DNA from: Cenococcum geophilum 1.58
Taxonomy: Eukaryota; Ascomycota; Dothideomycetes; Gloniales; Gloniaceae
Assembly (NCBI GenBank): GCA_001692895.1
Contig: KV748220.1
Span: forward strand, 62,001-126,000
Length of the DNA stretch: 64,000 nt
Direction: 5' to 3'
The notes under the pieces are model-generated. The model had not been told where the DNA came from. It searched no databases and worked only from the letters and a program-made list of their open reading frames with translations. The position numbers were made by a program, and so were the translations under genes. Positions within the stretch are counted from its first letter, which is position 1; each line of letters starts with the position of its first letter. Below are positions 1 through 11,689 of the stretch, piece after piece.

Positions 1-1460
1 GGCACCTTTTAAAGTTATATTAATAACGCCTTATAGGACTACCTTAATGACTTCTACTTTACGTACCTGGACGATATACTTATTTATAATAATAACCCTT
101 TTAAGTATACTAAATATATTTAAAAAGTCCTATAGCGCCTTAGGGACGTAGGACTTTATATTAATATAAAGAAATGCGAATTTTTAGTTATAGAAGTAAA
201 ATACCTTAAACTAATTATAACTACTAAGGGTGTCTATATAGACCCTAAGAAGGTATATATAATTACTAAATAGTAAGCCCCTAACTATATTAAGGACGTA
301 TAAGCCTTCTTTAGTTTCGCTAACTTCTACTAGAAATTTATATATAACTTCTTAGGCGTAGTAGCACTACTTATAGTAATAATGCGAATAAAGGGCCTTT
401 TTATAAAAGGAAGAAAAACGCACCTACGCTTTACCTAAACGCCTAAATACGAGAAGGCGTTCTAAGACCTTAAAAATACCTTTACTAAAGCACCTATTCT
501 AGCTTACTTTATACTAGGATAATAACTTTATCTTAAAATTAACTCCTTAGACTATATTAATATAGGCGTTCTTTCTTAAATAGGTAATAACAGTCTTTTT
601 TACCTAGTCGCATTCTACTTATCTAAGCTTATACTATAAAAGTATAATTATAAGATCTATAATAAAGAACTCCTTATAATTATATAAGTGTTTAAAGAAT
701 TCTAACTAGAACTCTTCTTAGTAGAGCCTAACTAACTAACTAAAGTCCTTACAGACCATCGTAACCTTAAGTACTTTATAATTATAAAGTAGCTAAACTA
801 ACGCCAAGTATATTAGAACGAGTTCCTCTCTAGTTTTAACTTTAAAATTATATATAGACTAGAAGTATAAGGTACTAAACCTAATAGCCTAATACGCCGC
901 TTGTAAGACCTTCCTTAGTCTAGGGGTAACCCTTATAATTAGTTCCAATAATAGACGATCCTAAAAGCACGAAATTTAGCCTTAGGTATACTACCTATAA
1001 TAGAGCTAATTATACCTTAGCTTTATACTACAGAACTAAAGTTACCTTTTAAAATTAATAAGCTTATTACTACGGTATATAACACCTCTATTAACCTATT
1101 ACTATATTAACTTATTACCGCAAAGACCGCTAGCGCCTATACGCTACCTACTAACATCTAAAGCTTAGGCTAGATTAATATAGCAGCCTTAGAAGTAAAA
1201 GAGAATAGGCTCTATTATAGAGGTCGCCTATTTATCCCTAACTTAGAAAATCTATAACGGCAACTAATCTAAATAGCCTACGACCTTTAATTAAGCGGCT
1301 ACTTAGGTAGAGGAGGAACCTATAAGCTTCTTAGCCGATACTACTTCTAGCTAAAAATAATAAACTTAGTTAAATGCTTTATAGGCGCCTGCTATAGTTA
1401 TAAGCAAACCTTTACTACATATACAACCTTACTAAAAGGTAGCACCACTCTCTAAAACTT
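1..1460 (+). pseudogene. Ty3/gypsy pol fragment (RT, RNase H, integrase zinc domain), RIP-decayed, 5' end outside window
   Basis: Reading frame 1 gives a chromovirus-like pol interrupted by many TAA/TAG codons. The reverse transcriptase catalytic box reads YLDDILIY at about 67-90. It is followed by the KKCEFLV and YLKLIITTKGVY blocks (about 170-240) and the thumb block FFSFANFY (about 306-330). The RNase H/connection end reads DHRNLKYF at about 748-771. An H2C2 integrase zinc region follows at about 1,285-1,400 (LSGYLGRGGTYKLLSRYYF). Stops sit where relatives carry Gln or Trp. Recognisable similarity fades after about 1,450, where LINE ORF1-like sequence starts. Gag, protease and the 5' LTR are outside the window. 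The fragment is clearly non-functional. Confidence 0.9.
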
Positions 1461-1474
1461 ACGCATACCCATCT

Positions 1475-2909
1475 TACCATTAAAAACAATCGATTTTCTA
1501 ACTTTTAAGACCTAATTCCTACTGCCTAGCGAGCTAGAGGTGGATTTATTTGTCATTTTACGCCCTTTTCCTAATAGAAAAATTTCTTTAGGGGTGGCCC
1601 TAGCTTATAAGCGAGGCACGGACAGGAATACTAAAACTACTACCACTACTACTAATACTAAAACTACAAAATAGGGGCTAGTTTCTCTACTACCTCTTAG
1701 CCTAATCTCTCCAGAAATCTTCTAGTAGGATTAGTAAGGAGAAAAGGGTATAAGGATAGTAAAAACTAGAAAAACCCCCCTATAAGACACAAAATGCCAA
1801 GGCCCAGTAGGCCAAAAAAAAACCTCCTATAGAAATAAGTGATAATAAGTCTATATCTACATTTACTTTCTCTAGCCTATTTAGGACAGGAGAAAAAAGA
1901 GGACATCCTTAGTCTTTTACTAAAAAAGAAAACCAAAAACCTGTAAAAAAGATAACTAAACTAATAACTTTTACGGCTGGTATACCTAGTATATCTTTCT
2001 CTCCCCTTTCTCCAGAACAATACCTATAAAAGGCTTTAGATAGCCTAACCCAGGCCTATAAAGGGCTAGAAGAAGAAAAAGAAAAAGTTAAAAAAGAATA
2101 AGTTAAACAGCTAGAGGACTATACACGTAGTGTCCTAGTAGGAGAAAACCCCTTTATAAAAGGAAAAGAAAAGACAAAAGATGTCCTAAAAGGACTAGTT
2201 AAAGAAGTAAGAGCTCTCTATAAGGAGGTAGCCTCTACTAAAAAAACCTACGCAGAGAGGCTAAAGAAGGACCTCCCTACTTCGTCCTCTCTACCCCTTT
2301 GTCACTACCATTTCCTACTCCTTCTACTTCTACTAAAAGTAAGAAAAAGCAGCTATAAGAAAGAAAGCCAGTCTTAATTATAGACTAAAAGGATTAACCT
2401 TTAAATACCTTCTCTATACGAAACAAAGTCAATNAACTATTTGCATNAANACTNNAAGTAGAAAAACCTNTTTTAGNATCNATANCTAGAACTAAAGGAA
2501 AANAAAATATTCTCCTTANAACTACGGAAGAGTATAATGCGGATTTCCTAGTTAAATATAAGGAAATCTAGCATAACTGCTTTACCTTTTAAAGAGAATA
2601 AAAACTAGAACTATGGGTTTAAATTATAGCCTATAGGGTTCCTACCCTACCTTTCCTAGGAAAAGGAGGCTCTAAGCTTCTAAAAGAAGAAATTAAGACC
2701 TTTAATCCTATAAGGATATAAGGACTACCTAGATAGATCTTATTTAGTATAAAAAGATATAATCGATAGACCAGATTTAGCTTTATAGTTTTTACTATAA
2801 AGAACAAAGAAAAAAGATAAGAAATCCTTAAGTAAAAAGATATCTTAATTACAGGTACAGCTACTAAGGTAGTAAAATACCTCGAAGTCTTTCCTACTAC
2901 GTAGGGTAC
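1475..2909 (+). pseudogene. LINE (Tad1-like) ORF1 remnant, first part, broken by the hAT element
   Basis: A degenerate frame runs through a Lys/Glu-rich, coiled-coil-like stretch at about 2,000-2,280. It then enters a globular block at about 2,515-2,905 (EEYNADFLVKYKEI, YRVPTLPFLGKGG, GLPR.ILFSIKRYNR, TGTATKVVKYLEVFPTT). This resembles the RNA-binding ORF1 protein of fungal Tad1-type non-LTR elements, just upstream of its zinc knuckles. The family assignment is from memory of such proteins and could not be searched. The knuckle part resumes at 6,118 on the far side of the hAT insertion. Several N bases (2,434-2,519) blur the middle. No LINE reverse transcriptase is seen nearby. The left boundary with the gypsy fragment is uncertain by some tens of bases. 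Confidence 0.6.
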
Positions 2910-2917
2910 GAGCTGCC
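2910..2917. repeat. hAT 8-bp target site duplication, left copy
   Basis: GAGCTGCC directly abuts the hAT left terminus. It matches GAGCTGCT at 6,118-6,125 except for one C/T transition, as expected if RIP acted after insertion. Confidence 0.9.
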
Positions 2918-5900
2918 CAGTATGGCTAATAGGCAGCGTTGCTAGCAGCTAGCTGCTTATATAAGCAGTCAGTTAGCGTATATAGTTATAATAGTTAGTT
3001 AGCAGTAAGACTGCAGCGAGCTGATAGCTCGCTGCATAGGTGGTAAGAAAGGATGGTGTTTTGAAGCTTTTAGTAGAGGTTAAAGATTTAAGGGTCTTCG
3101 GCTAAAATTCGGGCGGGAAACCCCTGGGATATTTATATAAAATAGTATAGTTTTCTCCAAATTCCCCGTCGCGTATATAAACGCGTTTACATTAACCTTT
3201 TTATTACTACGGAAAATGCAACGTACCTTACATTTTACTAGCTAGCTAACTAGTAGAGCTTCTTCCTCTACTCCTTCCTTATTAAGTTCACAATCTACGC
3301 GTTAATTAAGCTCTTTAGTATCCCACAGGCGTTACGGATCTACTGCTTCTACTCCCCTTGTAATTAAAGACACGCCCGAATTAAATAAGCAGAATAACTT
3401 TATATTACGAGATTCTCTATTAATTGGCCAGAACTATAGCTGTATCTTTCCTATTAACTAGGACAATTTTTACCTAGGTAAGTACGGTAAGCTTACTAGT
3501 AAATATAGATACTAAATTATTAACAAGCGGTCACTCTTAAAGAACTTTATTATATTAATAATATGGAAGTATAGAGCAGATCTATTCTGGGATAGGCTAG
3601 AAAGTAAGAAGAGACTCTAGTTGTGTAAAATCTGCCATCTAGCTTAAAGACCAGCTGTATTACTTATAATTAACGGCACGGATTATATCGTTGGCTATTT
3701 AAAATTAAAATATTGTCTTATTCTTAATTACAATAGCTATAGTAGTACTCTATAAGCACTATCCAAACTAAATGCTTAAGTCTCTCCTATACCCAGCGGC
3801 AGCGAACGCCAGCTGTTTTAGGTAGCTGGCTATATACAAGCCTATGTTAATTAGACGATCCTATAGGATATTATATTTCGGCAAGCTATAAGTACTTATA
3901 CCCGCGTATTGCTTATATTTAACCGTCCTTAAATACAAGAGTGTCTTATATATTCGCATATATTACTAAGTAACTAGATAAAATCTATCTTTAAGCACCA
4001 ACGCTTTAATATTAAAGACCTCCTCCTTACCTTATAAAGTAAAATCTATATTAGCTGCGATATCTAAACGTTAATAAATGGAATATTACTACTTAGTATA
4101 GTAGCCCACTTAGTTAATAAAGGTAGTAAGTTATAATTAATCCTTATAGGACTTCCGCGGATATAAGGATCGCATATAGCTAAGAACGTGGTAATAGCTT
4201 TAGCAACGGTTATTTAGAAGTATTAATTTAAACACAAGCTTAGCTATTTAATAGCTGATAACGCCACTAATAATAACGAGCTCTATGAACACCTTTTACA
4301 AAGCCTTATAGTGGCAAAAAGGGAACAACTCTAGTGTGTTGACTATATTATAAACCTCGTTGTTAAGGCCTTACTATATGGCAAAGGTGTTAGCAAGCTT
4401 AAACACTTGCTGATTAGTACCAGCGATTAAGCTAAATTTAACCTTATGCGGTAGAAAGGTGTTGTTAGAAAAGTTTATAATATTATTAAATATATTATAT
4501 AATCTATAGCTTACCGCTAGGACTTTACTAAGAATTAAGCTAAGGCTTATATAGAGGACGAGCTCTTTAATTAAGCCGAACTTATACTTATTAAAGACGG
4601 TAGCGTTTAGTGGAATTCTACCTACTTTATACTTCAACAGGCGCTACTTCTTAAGAAAGGGATTAATAAATATTTGCTAACTTAGAGGAAGCCTACTAAC
4701 GATAGCTACGACCTTACGCAAGACTTTCTTACTAAAGAAGATTAGGCGGAAGTTAAGTAGCTTATTAAAATCCTAAAGCCTTTTATATTAGCTACTAAAC
4801 GTATAAAAGGCGATGCTAATAGCTATAGTGTTAAGGGCTTATATAGAGCTTTATGGGAGTTAATTACAAATATAAAGCTTCTTTACTAGATCCTTATACA
4901 AACTTAGTAGAATCTTAAGAATATATACAACTGCTTCCTTAAATCTGGCGTTAATATGGCTCTATAGAAGCTTAATAAGTATTTTAATAAAATAAAAGCT
5001 GAGAGCCCATACTACTTTATTGCAGTTATCCTTTATCCCTCTTTTAAACGCGCCTACTTTCGCGATAAGTGGAAACAGTGGCCATAGTGGTAGAAGCATA
5101 CCGAGAGGTGCATGGAAATAGTATTTAATGACTATATTAATAAGCAAGTAGGCAAGGAAGATAAGGAGGTAGTTAAACCATAATATAGAAAGGTTCCTTA
5201 TATATCTAGCAACAATTCGGGTAATAAATATTTATAATCTCTACTAGTTAATAAAAACCTTACTTCCTTACGCTTGTAGAAGCGAATTAAGCTTACTACT
5301 AAACTTAATTACTACTATAACGCAGGCCTTAAGCTGATTAAGATCCGTAATAAAAACGGCAGTAAGGTGAGCAACGTTGTTCTAAATCCTCTTAACTAGT
5401 AGCTTATTATTGGTCGAATCCTTTATTTAACTCTTGCTAAGATTACTCTAGATCTATTCTCTATACTAGTAATAAGCTCTATATACGAGCGAGCTTTTAG
5501 CTAAGCTAAGAAGATTATTACCAATAAGCGCAATAGGCTCTTAGCCGATACAGTTAAAGCAGACCAATGTTAAAAATAGTGGCTACTTAAAGGCCTTCTG
5601 CCAAGCAGCTTAATTAACTGCATTAACTCCGACGGAGCCTTAGCTACGCCTTAGTTAACGAGTTTAAAAACCAATCTTACTGGCTATAGGTTAGATATAG
5701 TGGTAGAAATACTAGATAAGAGAGGTATATTTACTAGAGCTCTCTACCTAATAGAATCTAACTTTAAAATAGAGCTTATAGAGCTTACTTAACCACCTAA
5801 CCTAAGTCCCTACTACTGACGTCACTACGAACTTCTTCAAAGCCTGCGCGGCGCGGCGATATCTAAATACTATATAAGGTTGATTGAGGTAGATTTGAGA

Positions 5901-6117
5901 TCGGGCAATGTCAATATTTGTACATACAGAAGTACTGTTAAAAATCTAAAATTTGGCTCTATAACTCTATTAAATCTATACAAATTACCCGATTTGGATA
6001 AGCGCGCTATTAGCGGTGCAGTTAGCGTATATATTTACCCAGCGAGCGGACAGCAAGTGGTTTAATTGGTATAGTTAGTTAGCGAAGCTCGCTGGACGCT
6101 GACTGTTGGCCACACTA
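2918..6117 (+). mobile_element. Complete hAT-superfamily DNA transposon, 3,200 bp
   Basis: The left end CAGTATGGCTAATAGGCAGC and the right end (reverse complement TAGTGTGGCCAACAGTCAGC) are terminal inverted repeats that differ mainly by C/T and G/A transitions. The element is flanked by an 8-bp target duplication, GAGCTGCC at 2,910-2,917 and GAGCTGCT at 6,118-6,125, which is the size typical of hAT. It carries a hAT transposase relic (3,216-5,654) on the plus strand, with subterminal GCTAGC/AGCGAGC-rich repeats at both ends. It splits a LINE ORF1 reading frame. The copy is structurally full length but dead through RIP stops. Confidence 0.93.
3216..5654 (+). pseudogene. hAT transposase, RIP-inactivated
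   Basis: One continuous frame of 813 codons runs from ATG 3,216 to TAG 5,654 with numerous internal TAA/TAG codons and no obvious net frameshift. Near 3,600-3,690 a BED-finger-like stretch reads LCKICHL. At about 4,250-4,275 the motif IADNATNNNE resembles the hAT catalytic DNASNND block. The C-terminal dimerisation region is plain at about 5,395-5,615 (LTLAKITLDLFSI, SSIYERAFS.AKK, KRNRLLADT). Length is normal for the superfamily. The only ORFs on the minus strand here are shadows of this gene. Confidence 0.9.
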
Positions 6118-6125
6118 GAGCTGCT
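6118..6125. repeat. hAT 8-bp target site duplication, right copy
   Basis: GAGCTGCT directly follows the hAT right terminus and pairs with the left duplication at 2,910-2,917. Confidence 0.9.
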
Positions 6126-6640
6126 AAAAATTTGGCCATATAGGAGACAGGTGCTCTACTAGGGCCTATAGATACTATGCAGCTGTATATTTATTTAAAG
6201 ACTATTTCTGTTCTACCTGTATAACAATAGGCAAGCGTTGCTAGCATACCACCCCTCTTTATATTAATTGTAAAGAAAAACACTTTGCTAATAGTAAAGA
6301 CTGCGAGACTCTTAAAGCTGCTAAACTAGTATATAAAGAAGATTCTATAAAAGAATAAAACAGATAGGATTCTAGAAGGAGGTAACTCCTACTAGGCTCT
6401 TAAAAAGATATTAGAGAGTAAAAGGATAAAAATAAATTACAAAAGGATAGGGATAGGGGTTAGGATTTCTTATAGTTTTTCTTACCATTTTCTTATTCCC
6501 TAGTAGTTGTAGTATCTTAGTATTTTACTAGGAAACTATAAACTCCTAATTTAGGAGTTTATAAACTACTAGGATATAGCTACTAGTATATATTAAGCTG
6601 CCTAGAAAGGATTTATATATATAAAACTATAGCGCCATAG
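6126..6640 (+). pseudogene. LINE ORF1 remnant, second part (zinc-knuckle end)
   Basis: Immediately right of the hAT duplication the ORF1 reading continues. A region at about 6,265-6,360 gives C.NCKEKHFANSKDCETLK, a CCHC knuckle like those at the end of Tad1-type ORF1 proteins. It is followed by a Lys/Arg-rich tail. The tract at about 6,540-6,640 is AT-rich with a short inverted repeat (AAACTCCTAATTTAGGAGTTT at 6,540-6,560), and no ORF2 is seen. The tail at 6,355-6,560 has a diverged reverse-complement relative at about 54,330-54,560. Whether the LINE ends here by deletion or truncation cannot be told. Confidence 0.6.
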
Positions 6641-6704
6641 CCTAAGGCTGCATGCGTAGTATTATACGTAGTATAATACAATAGATGTAATAATAAATAA
6701 ATAA

Positions 6705-7960
6705 AAATTGTTATACGCGCACTAAGGCCTTTAATATAAAGTATTAAGGACTATTATACCCTTTACTAGTACCTATATAACGATAGGCAGATATTGTTAT
6801 AGATTTCGTTATTAACCTACTACCTTATAAACGATATGGCCGTACCTATAAGAATATCCTTATAATAATATACTAACTTATAAAAGAGCGCCACTATATC
6901 CTAACCGAAGGTGTAGCCGTTAGCGATATTACTAACACCTTTTTTCGCGAAGTTTACTAACTATATAGGTTACCTAACTTAATTACGTCCGACTAAGGTA
7001 TATAATTTAACTCTAATATATAGAGACGAATTTACTAACGCCTTAGCATCTCTGTTAAGATGTCTATATTCTTTTACTATAAAACTATTAGGTAACTAGA
7101 AAACGCTAATACTAGTATAAAAGCGTACCTATAACAGGTAGTTGCATATAGTTAAGATAACTAGGTAGATTACCTCCTACTAGGTAAATTTATAGTAAAT
7201 AACTACGTCTTAACCACTATAGGACTTACCCCGTTCTTTATAAACAAGGGTTATTACCCCTAATCTAGTATAAAGCTACTAGAACCTATTAATAAGAAAC
7301 TGCTATATAGAAAACGCCTTAAGATGCTACTTACTAACTAGTATATAGACTGTATAAAAAATCTACTTAACTACTATAAGGGAGAAATAGCCTAGGCTTA
7401 AGTAAAGTAGGCTTACTTTACTAACTATTATAAAATATCACCACCGGAGATATATATTGGCGACTAGGCATAGCTAAATATATATAATATCTCTATATAG
7501 AGGCCTATAAAGTTACTTAATTATAAAAACCTTAGCCCCTATTTAATTAAACGAGTTATTAATAGGGAAGCCGTATATAAGCTAGAACTCCCACCTACCC
7601 TAGCTACCTATAAGATATAGCCTATATTTTACCTATAGCTACTATACCTCTATTAGCCTAACCCCTTACTAGGGCAAATATAGCCTAAACCCCTACTAGT
7701 ACTAATCCGAGATAAAAACAAAGATAAGAACTATAAGGAGTGGACTATTAAATAAATTATTAACTCTAAATACTTTAGTAAAGGTAGAGGACAACGGCTT
7801 TACTACAGAGCTATATATATAGGATTTAATATAGATTAGCTAGAATAGCAACTATAGGAAGACTTTAAAAATGTAAAGGATTTAATTAATAACTTTTACT
7901 ATATAAACCTATAGAAACCGGGCCTAAGCAGAGATTTTATACCCAATCCTTTATAGGAGC
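6705..7960 (+). pseudogene. Ty3/gypsy integrase core and chromodomain fragment
   Basis: The fragment starts at the Cys end of the integrase zinc domain (CYTRTKAF). It continues through the catalytic core: IVIDFVINLLPYKRYGRT near 6,800, then the second catalytic block LITSD.GIQFNS at about 6,980-7,015, and a third block near E of LENANTSIKAY at about 7,095. A GPY/F-like stretch at about 7,490-7,620 precedes a chromodomain-like tail at about 7,735-7,915 (YKEWTIK.IINSKYF, LYYRAIYIGFN), the chromovirus signature. Stops again replace Gln and Trp. It overlaps the 1-1,460 fragment by only about ten codons. It is therefore either the other half of that element, split by the LINE and hAT insertions, or a second copy. 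Confidence 0.88.
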
Positions 7961-8268
7961 CCTTATAGAGTTAAACCGTTATACATTACTACGTAAGGGC
8001 AAATTACCGTTAAATCGCCGCTAAATTGCGGCAAAGTGCGATTATATAACTAGAATATTATTAAGATGTCTAAGAACTTTAACCGGCGGTTAAAGTTATC
8101 TAATTAGTTAGATTTTTAGATGCTAAGCCTTATTATATAATGTTATTTTAAACCTTTAGCAATACCCCCCTTTCTTTTTCTCTATACCTTAAGTGTCCCT
8201 TCTATATATATATAGTAACTATAGCATCGCCGGAGCTCCGCCTTTATAAGAGGGAGGGTAGTATTATA
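7961..8268 (+). other. Gypsy 3' noncoding tract with a perfect hairpin
   Basis: This sequence follows the chromodomain tail and has no gene. An inverted repeat AACTTTAACCG/CGGTTAAAGTT lies at 8,076-8,098 and is followed by TCTAATTAGTTAGATTT. The same block occurs at about 23,490-23,530 in another element. A purine-rich AAGAGGGAGGG at 8,257-8,267 would suit a polypurine tract just before an LTR. Confidence 0.5.
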
Positions 8269-8523
8269 AAACCCTACTATAGGGGCCTTTATAGGAGAGC
8301 CCCGTGCTCTTATATACACCTCGCGTATAGCTTATATCAGCTACACGTAGGTATATCACCTCCTTACGCCCTCAACCCTTATAATTAATCGCGTAACGTT
8401 TTATAGACTCCTTAAATATATACGCTCTATAGCTACTGCCCCCATTCTATAACAATATACTCCACCTAAGTATATCTACTAGTCTCTATATAAGCCAAGC
8501 AGTAAACATCCCTATTAAATAAC
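8269..8523 (+). repeat. Putative gypsy 3' LTR
   Basis: The polypurine-like tract ends at 8,268 and the next bases TATTATAAAACCC could be a RIP-altered TGTTATAAAACCC LTR start. The segment contains promoter-like TATATA runs and ends near TATTAAATAAC. No second LTR copy is in the window, so the boundaries and the call rest only on position and termini. Confidence 0.4.
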
Positions 8524-8529
8524 TTAATC

Positions 8530-10257
8530 AGCTCGTGCTGCGCTGTAGGGACCTATATTATATTGTTTATAGAGCGTTAAGGAGCATGTATTTGCGTACA
8601 GGCCTTCCGCTTACAAATTAAGCGTTTAAATAAGGTATTGCGGAGGTCAATTCGGAACTGTTTATGGCCGTTATAGCGGCCTTTATAGTAGTTAGTAGGA
8701 TAGTAAAAGGATAGTAGAAAGCAATTAATAATTACTATATTAAATAGGAAGTGCTATAGAGGCTTCTAGGTCTGCCTATAGGTTCTCTATATTAAAAAAT
8801 ATAAGCGCAGTTAATCTGTAATATCTACACCGTATATATAATAATTGTACTAGAATATAAAGGTAGAAATAGGTAATAGCTTTTTAAAATTATTACTAAA
8901 GACCTTCTGAGTCTATCTAGCGCTGCTAGCAGTAAGGGGAGGATGTTTCTATATAGTAATTCTGGTTTAGCGACCTGGTAATATATAACGTTATTAGATT
9001 TTAAGCCTTAAAGTTAAATTATAGAACTTACCGTTGTTAATAGTACTTACAAAAAGCATAATATTAGCGTCCTTTTAAGCAAACTCCATTACCTAGCCGT
9101 CTTTAGAAATGGCCCCATATAGTTCTCCCCATAGTATTTAAGCCGCATAGGTTAATTTAAGCTCTATAAGTGTCTAGTTAATTTACTTAGTAAATACCTT
9201 CTTCTTCTTCTTTCCTTACGTAGCTGTAACTACCTTAATATCGCCTTTAAGGTCCCCCTGCTCCTTATACTTTATTTTAGTTATTTAAACGGTTCCTACA
9301 CCCCCAATACTAAGGCATTGTAGTTTTGTAAAAAGCTTAACGCTTATAAATAGGTTATTAAGCCATATAACGTGCTTTCTGGGTAGGTAGAGGCGTTTCT
9401 CTATATTAGCGTCTTTTTAGAGGAGTAGATTAAGAACTACTGCCTACGTCTTTAAAAAGCTTTTATTATTAATAAATAACATATCTAAATTAACTAGGCC
9501 TTTCCTATTACCTTTAGCGTGCCATATAAAGTCTAAAATATAGCCCTTATTTACTAAAATCTATACTCTAAAGCCTTCTGGTGTAGGTTTTAATGGAATA
9601 TTAATAATCTCGCATACACGGCCCGTAAAGCGTTAAATTGTTTTGTTAACGGTAAGGTAGGTTTTAGGGTTATAAAGCCTTTTATAAGTAAGCCGAATAT
9701 ACTTAATAACCTTATAAACTCTATTAAATATAGATTTGGGTGATTTATCTAACTTTGGCCATAGTAGTAAGGCCTAGAAGTAACGAGTAAGCTGCTAAAA
9801 TCGAACGACTCCTATATACTTTTTAACAATATACTCGGCACTATATATATTTAAATTCTTCCAGTAGTCCTCAATACACGATTCTATAGTAATACCTATA
9901 TATATCTGCACTATAAAGTACGCGTAGAGTTCCTGCTTATATATTAGCTGCTATACGCGTACTTATTTTACATCCTTATTTAACAGATAGAGCTCCGCGT
10001 GCTTATTTGTCCACTATAAGCTTATCTATAATCTTATCTATAAAGAAGAGACTAAACAGCTTAAAAGGTTTGTATGTTTTAACGTTAAAAGGTAAATTTA
10101 GTAAGCTATAGTCGTCCCAATTATTAATATAGATAGGCTTAAATTTAGGGAGTGGCTAAGGCTTTAGGGGAGGTGTTTTCGCTATCTTATTTGGGGGAAC
10201 CTTATATTAAGTCTTCTAGATAAGATCTGCATCAATTCTAGCATAATTGGAAGGCAT
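8530..10257 (-). pseudogene. piggyBac-type (DDE_Tnp_1_7) transposase, RIP-inactivated
   Basis: On the minus strand a frame opens at ATG 10,257. It passes through WTNKHAELY, QELYAYFIVQIYIGITIES, CIEDYWKNLN, YLTVNKTI.RFTGRV (the first catalytic Asp region, relatives have VDE), GYILDFIWHAKG and KHVIWLNNLF (second Asp region, now Asn), interrupted by RIP stops. These blocks and their order are those of fungal piggyBac transposases. A candidate right terminus CCCGTTAGGGCGAGC abuts TTAA at 10,357-10,360, the piggyBac target. On the left, TTAA occurs at 8,524-8,527, but no matching inverted terminus is evident, so that end is uncertain. The C-terminal Cys-rich region is hard to follow below about 8,700. 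Confidence 0.85.
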
Positions 10258-10360
10258 GGTGGTGGTGTATTTAATGGTTAAATTCTATATAGACATACGC
10301 GTTATTCTGATTCTGGTGTTCGCGCACGGGCCTTCTCCTCTGCTCGCCCTAACGGGTTAA

Positions 10361-10625
10361 GGGATACGCTTTAGTTTTAATTCCAGGGGTATAGGTCTAG
10401 TCCTATCTGGCTTATAAAGTAGGATATTATTAAGGCCTTCCTAAGCAGCGTAGAGTTGTTTTAGTATCTAAGTATAGCGCGTTAACACGTCGTTACAGAC
10501 GAAGTTTCTTTTAGGGTGGGATATTATTAAAGCCTTCCTAGGCAGTATAGGGTGAGCTTAGTATAATATTACGGCTTATATAAATGCCTCTAAACCGAAG
10601 CTTATAGAATGCTGTATTATAAAGA
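10361..10625 (-). repeat. Fragment of gypsy family B LTR end plus leader, reverse orientation
   Basis: The reverse complement matches the end of the family B LTR and its untranslated leader at about 22,025-22,265. It shares the LTR-end TTTAGAGGCATTTATATAAG-type sequence, the CTGCCTAGGAAGG repeat motif twice, and the GATAGGACTAGACCTATACC stretch. It stops at TTAA next to the piggyBac terminus on one side and near the inverted-repeat element on the other. It carries no coding capacity. Confidence 0.75.
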
Positions 10626-10636
10626 TACTATAGGCA

Positions 10637-11453
10637 AAACTCCTTAGTACGATACCGGGTATATAACGATACCATTGGTATTACAATCTACACGCCCTAA
10701 TTAAGCCTTTTTTGGTATAATTAACGATAATCTGACTTTTGACGATATCGTTAGGTGCCTTTACCAAAATCAGTATAACCAGTTTTAATTCGTCGGATTT
10801 AGCCTTACCTTGCCGCAAGTTTAGCTATTAACTTTCATTAAAATCTGTTAAATTAAAGGTCTTACTCTCTATATTTAATTTTACCTAATTAATTATAACT
10901 AAAAACACCCTAGTCTACTACAATTGGAGGTTACTTGCTGGGCAAGCGACTACCTCCATTAAAAAATTAATTAATCCTTAATATTAGAAATACTAAGCGA
11001 TAAATTTAAGCAGCTTAATTTAGCTAAATTGCCTTACGGGCAAGGCCTATAAGAGCACGTAGCAGAGCTCTACGCTGGACCTAATCGCGATGCGGAAATA
11101 GATAAAAAGGACGCCTAATAACCTTAAATTAAGTTCAATAAGGCGCTAGAGGCCTTACGAACCCTTTAATTGTATAAGGAATAATAGGAAGCTAGTAATA
11201 GAGAGGTTATTGTAACTCTATTAAGGCACGATCGTTAAATTTAAGACTGACGGCTTCAAAACACTAAGCAAGTGGCGATCACCTCTTTCTTTTGGTGGAG
11301 CCAGTCGCCTAATTACGGCTTCGCGCATGTGGATACACAATACATACTATAATCTTGATTTTTGGTGCATCTTATATACAAAACCTAAATACAACGATAC
11401 CATTAGTATTACGATACGCTCGGCTGCAGAAGCCATATCGTACTAAGGAGTTT
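10637..11453. mobile_element. Unclassified inverted-repeat-bounded element, about 817 bp
   Basis: The left end AAACTCCTTAGTACGATA recurs inverted at 11,436-11,453. Just inside each end lies ACGATACCATTGGTATTAC (about 10,666-10,684) or its near copy (about 11,394-11,412). The interior has no convincing protein. It contains a hairpin at about 10,921-10,958 (GGAGGTTACTTGC paired with GCAAGCGACTACCTCC) and short degenerate coding-like stretches. No clear target duplication was found, so the superfamily is unknown. It is probably a non-autonomous DNA transposon. Confidence 0.55.
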
Positions 11454-11689
11454 AGCCTGTAAGCTAAAGAGAAGGAAAAGGGGTCGCTAGGACTAATGTA
11501 AACAAATATGTAGGGTAAGCCGCCAAGGCGCTAGCTTTGGGCGGGCTAATCGCAGGTCGGCAGAAGATAACGTGCGATAGCGCCGTTATAGCTTGTTTAA
11601 TTCCCCCACACTGCAAAGCTTACAGCAAAGCTATTATACGTAAAACTATTATATATAGAACTATATACTAAGCTATTATAAAGCCGTAT
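11454..11689. other. Spacer without a recognised feature
   Basis: A moderately GC-rich spacer (11,460-11,620) then grades into TATA-rich sequence that introduces the minisatellite. I see no gene. Confidence 0.5.

Noticed and set aside
4374..5147. Two minus-strand ORFs
   Set aside because: They lie inside the plus-strand hAT transposase frame and are shadows created by AT-rich antisense codons.
1460..6705. One gypsy element simply split by LINE plus hAT
   Set aside because: Plausible, but the flanking gypsy pieces overlap by about ten codons at the integrase zinc domain, so they may be two copies; I kept them separate.
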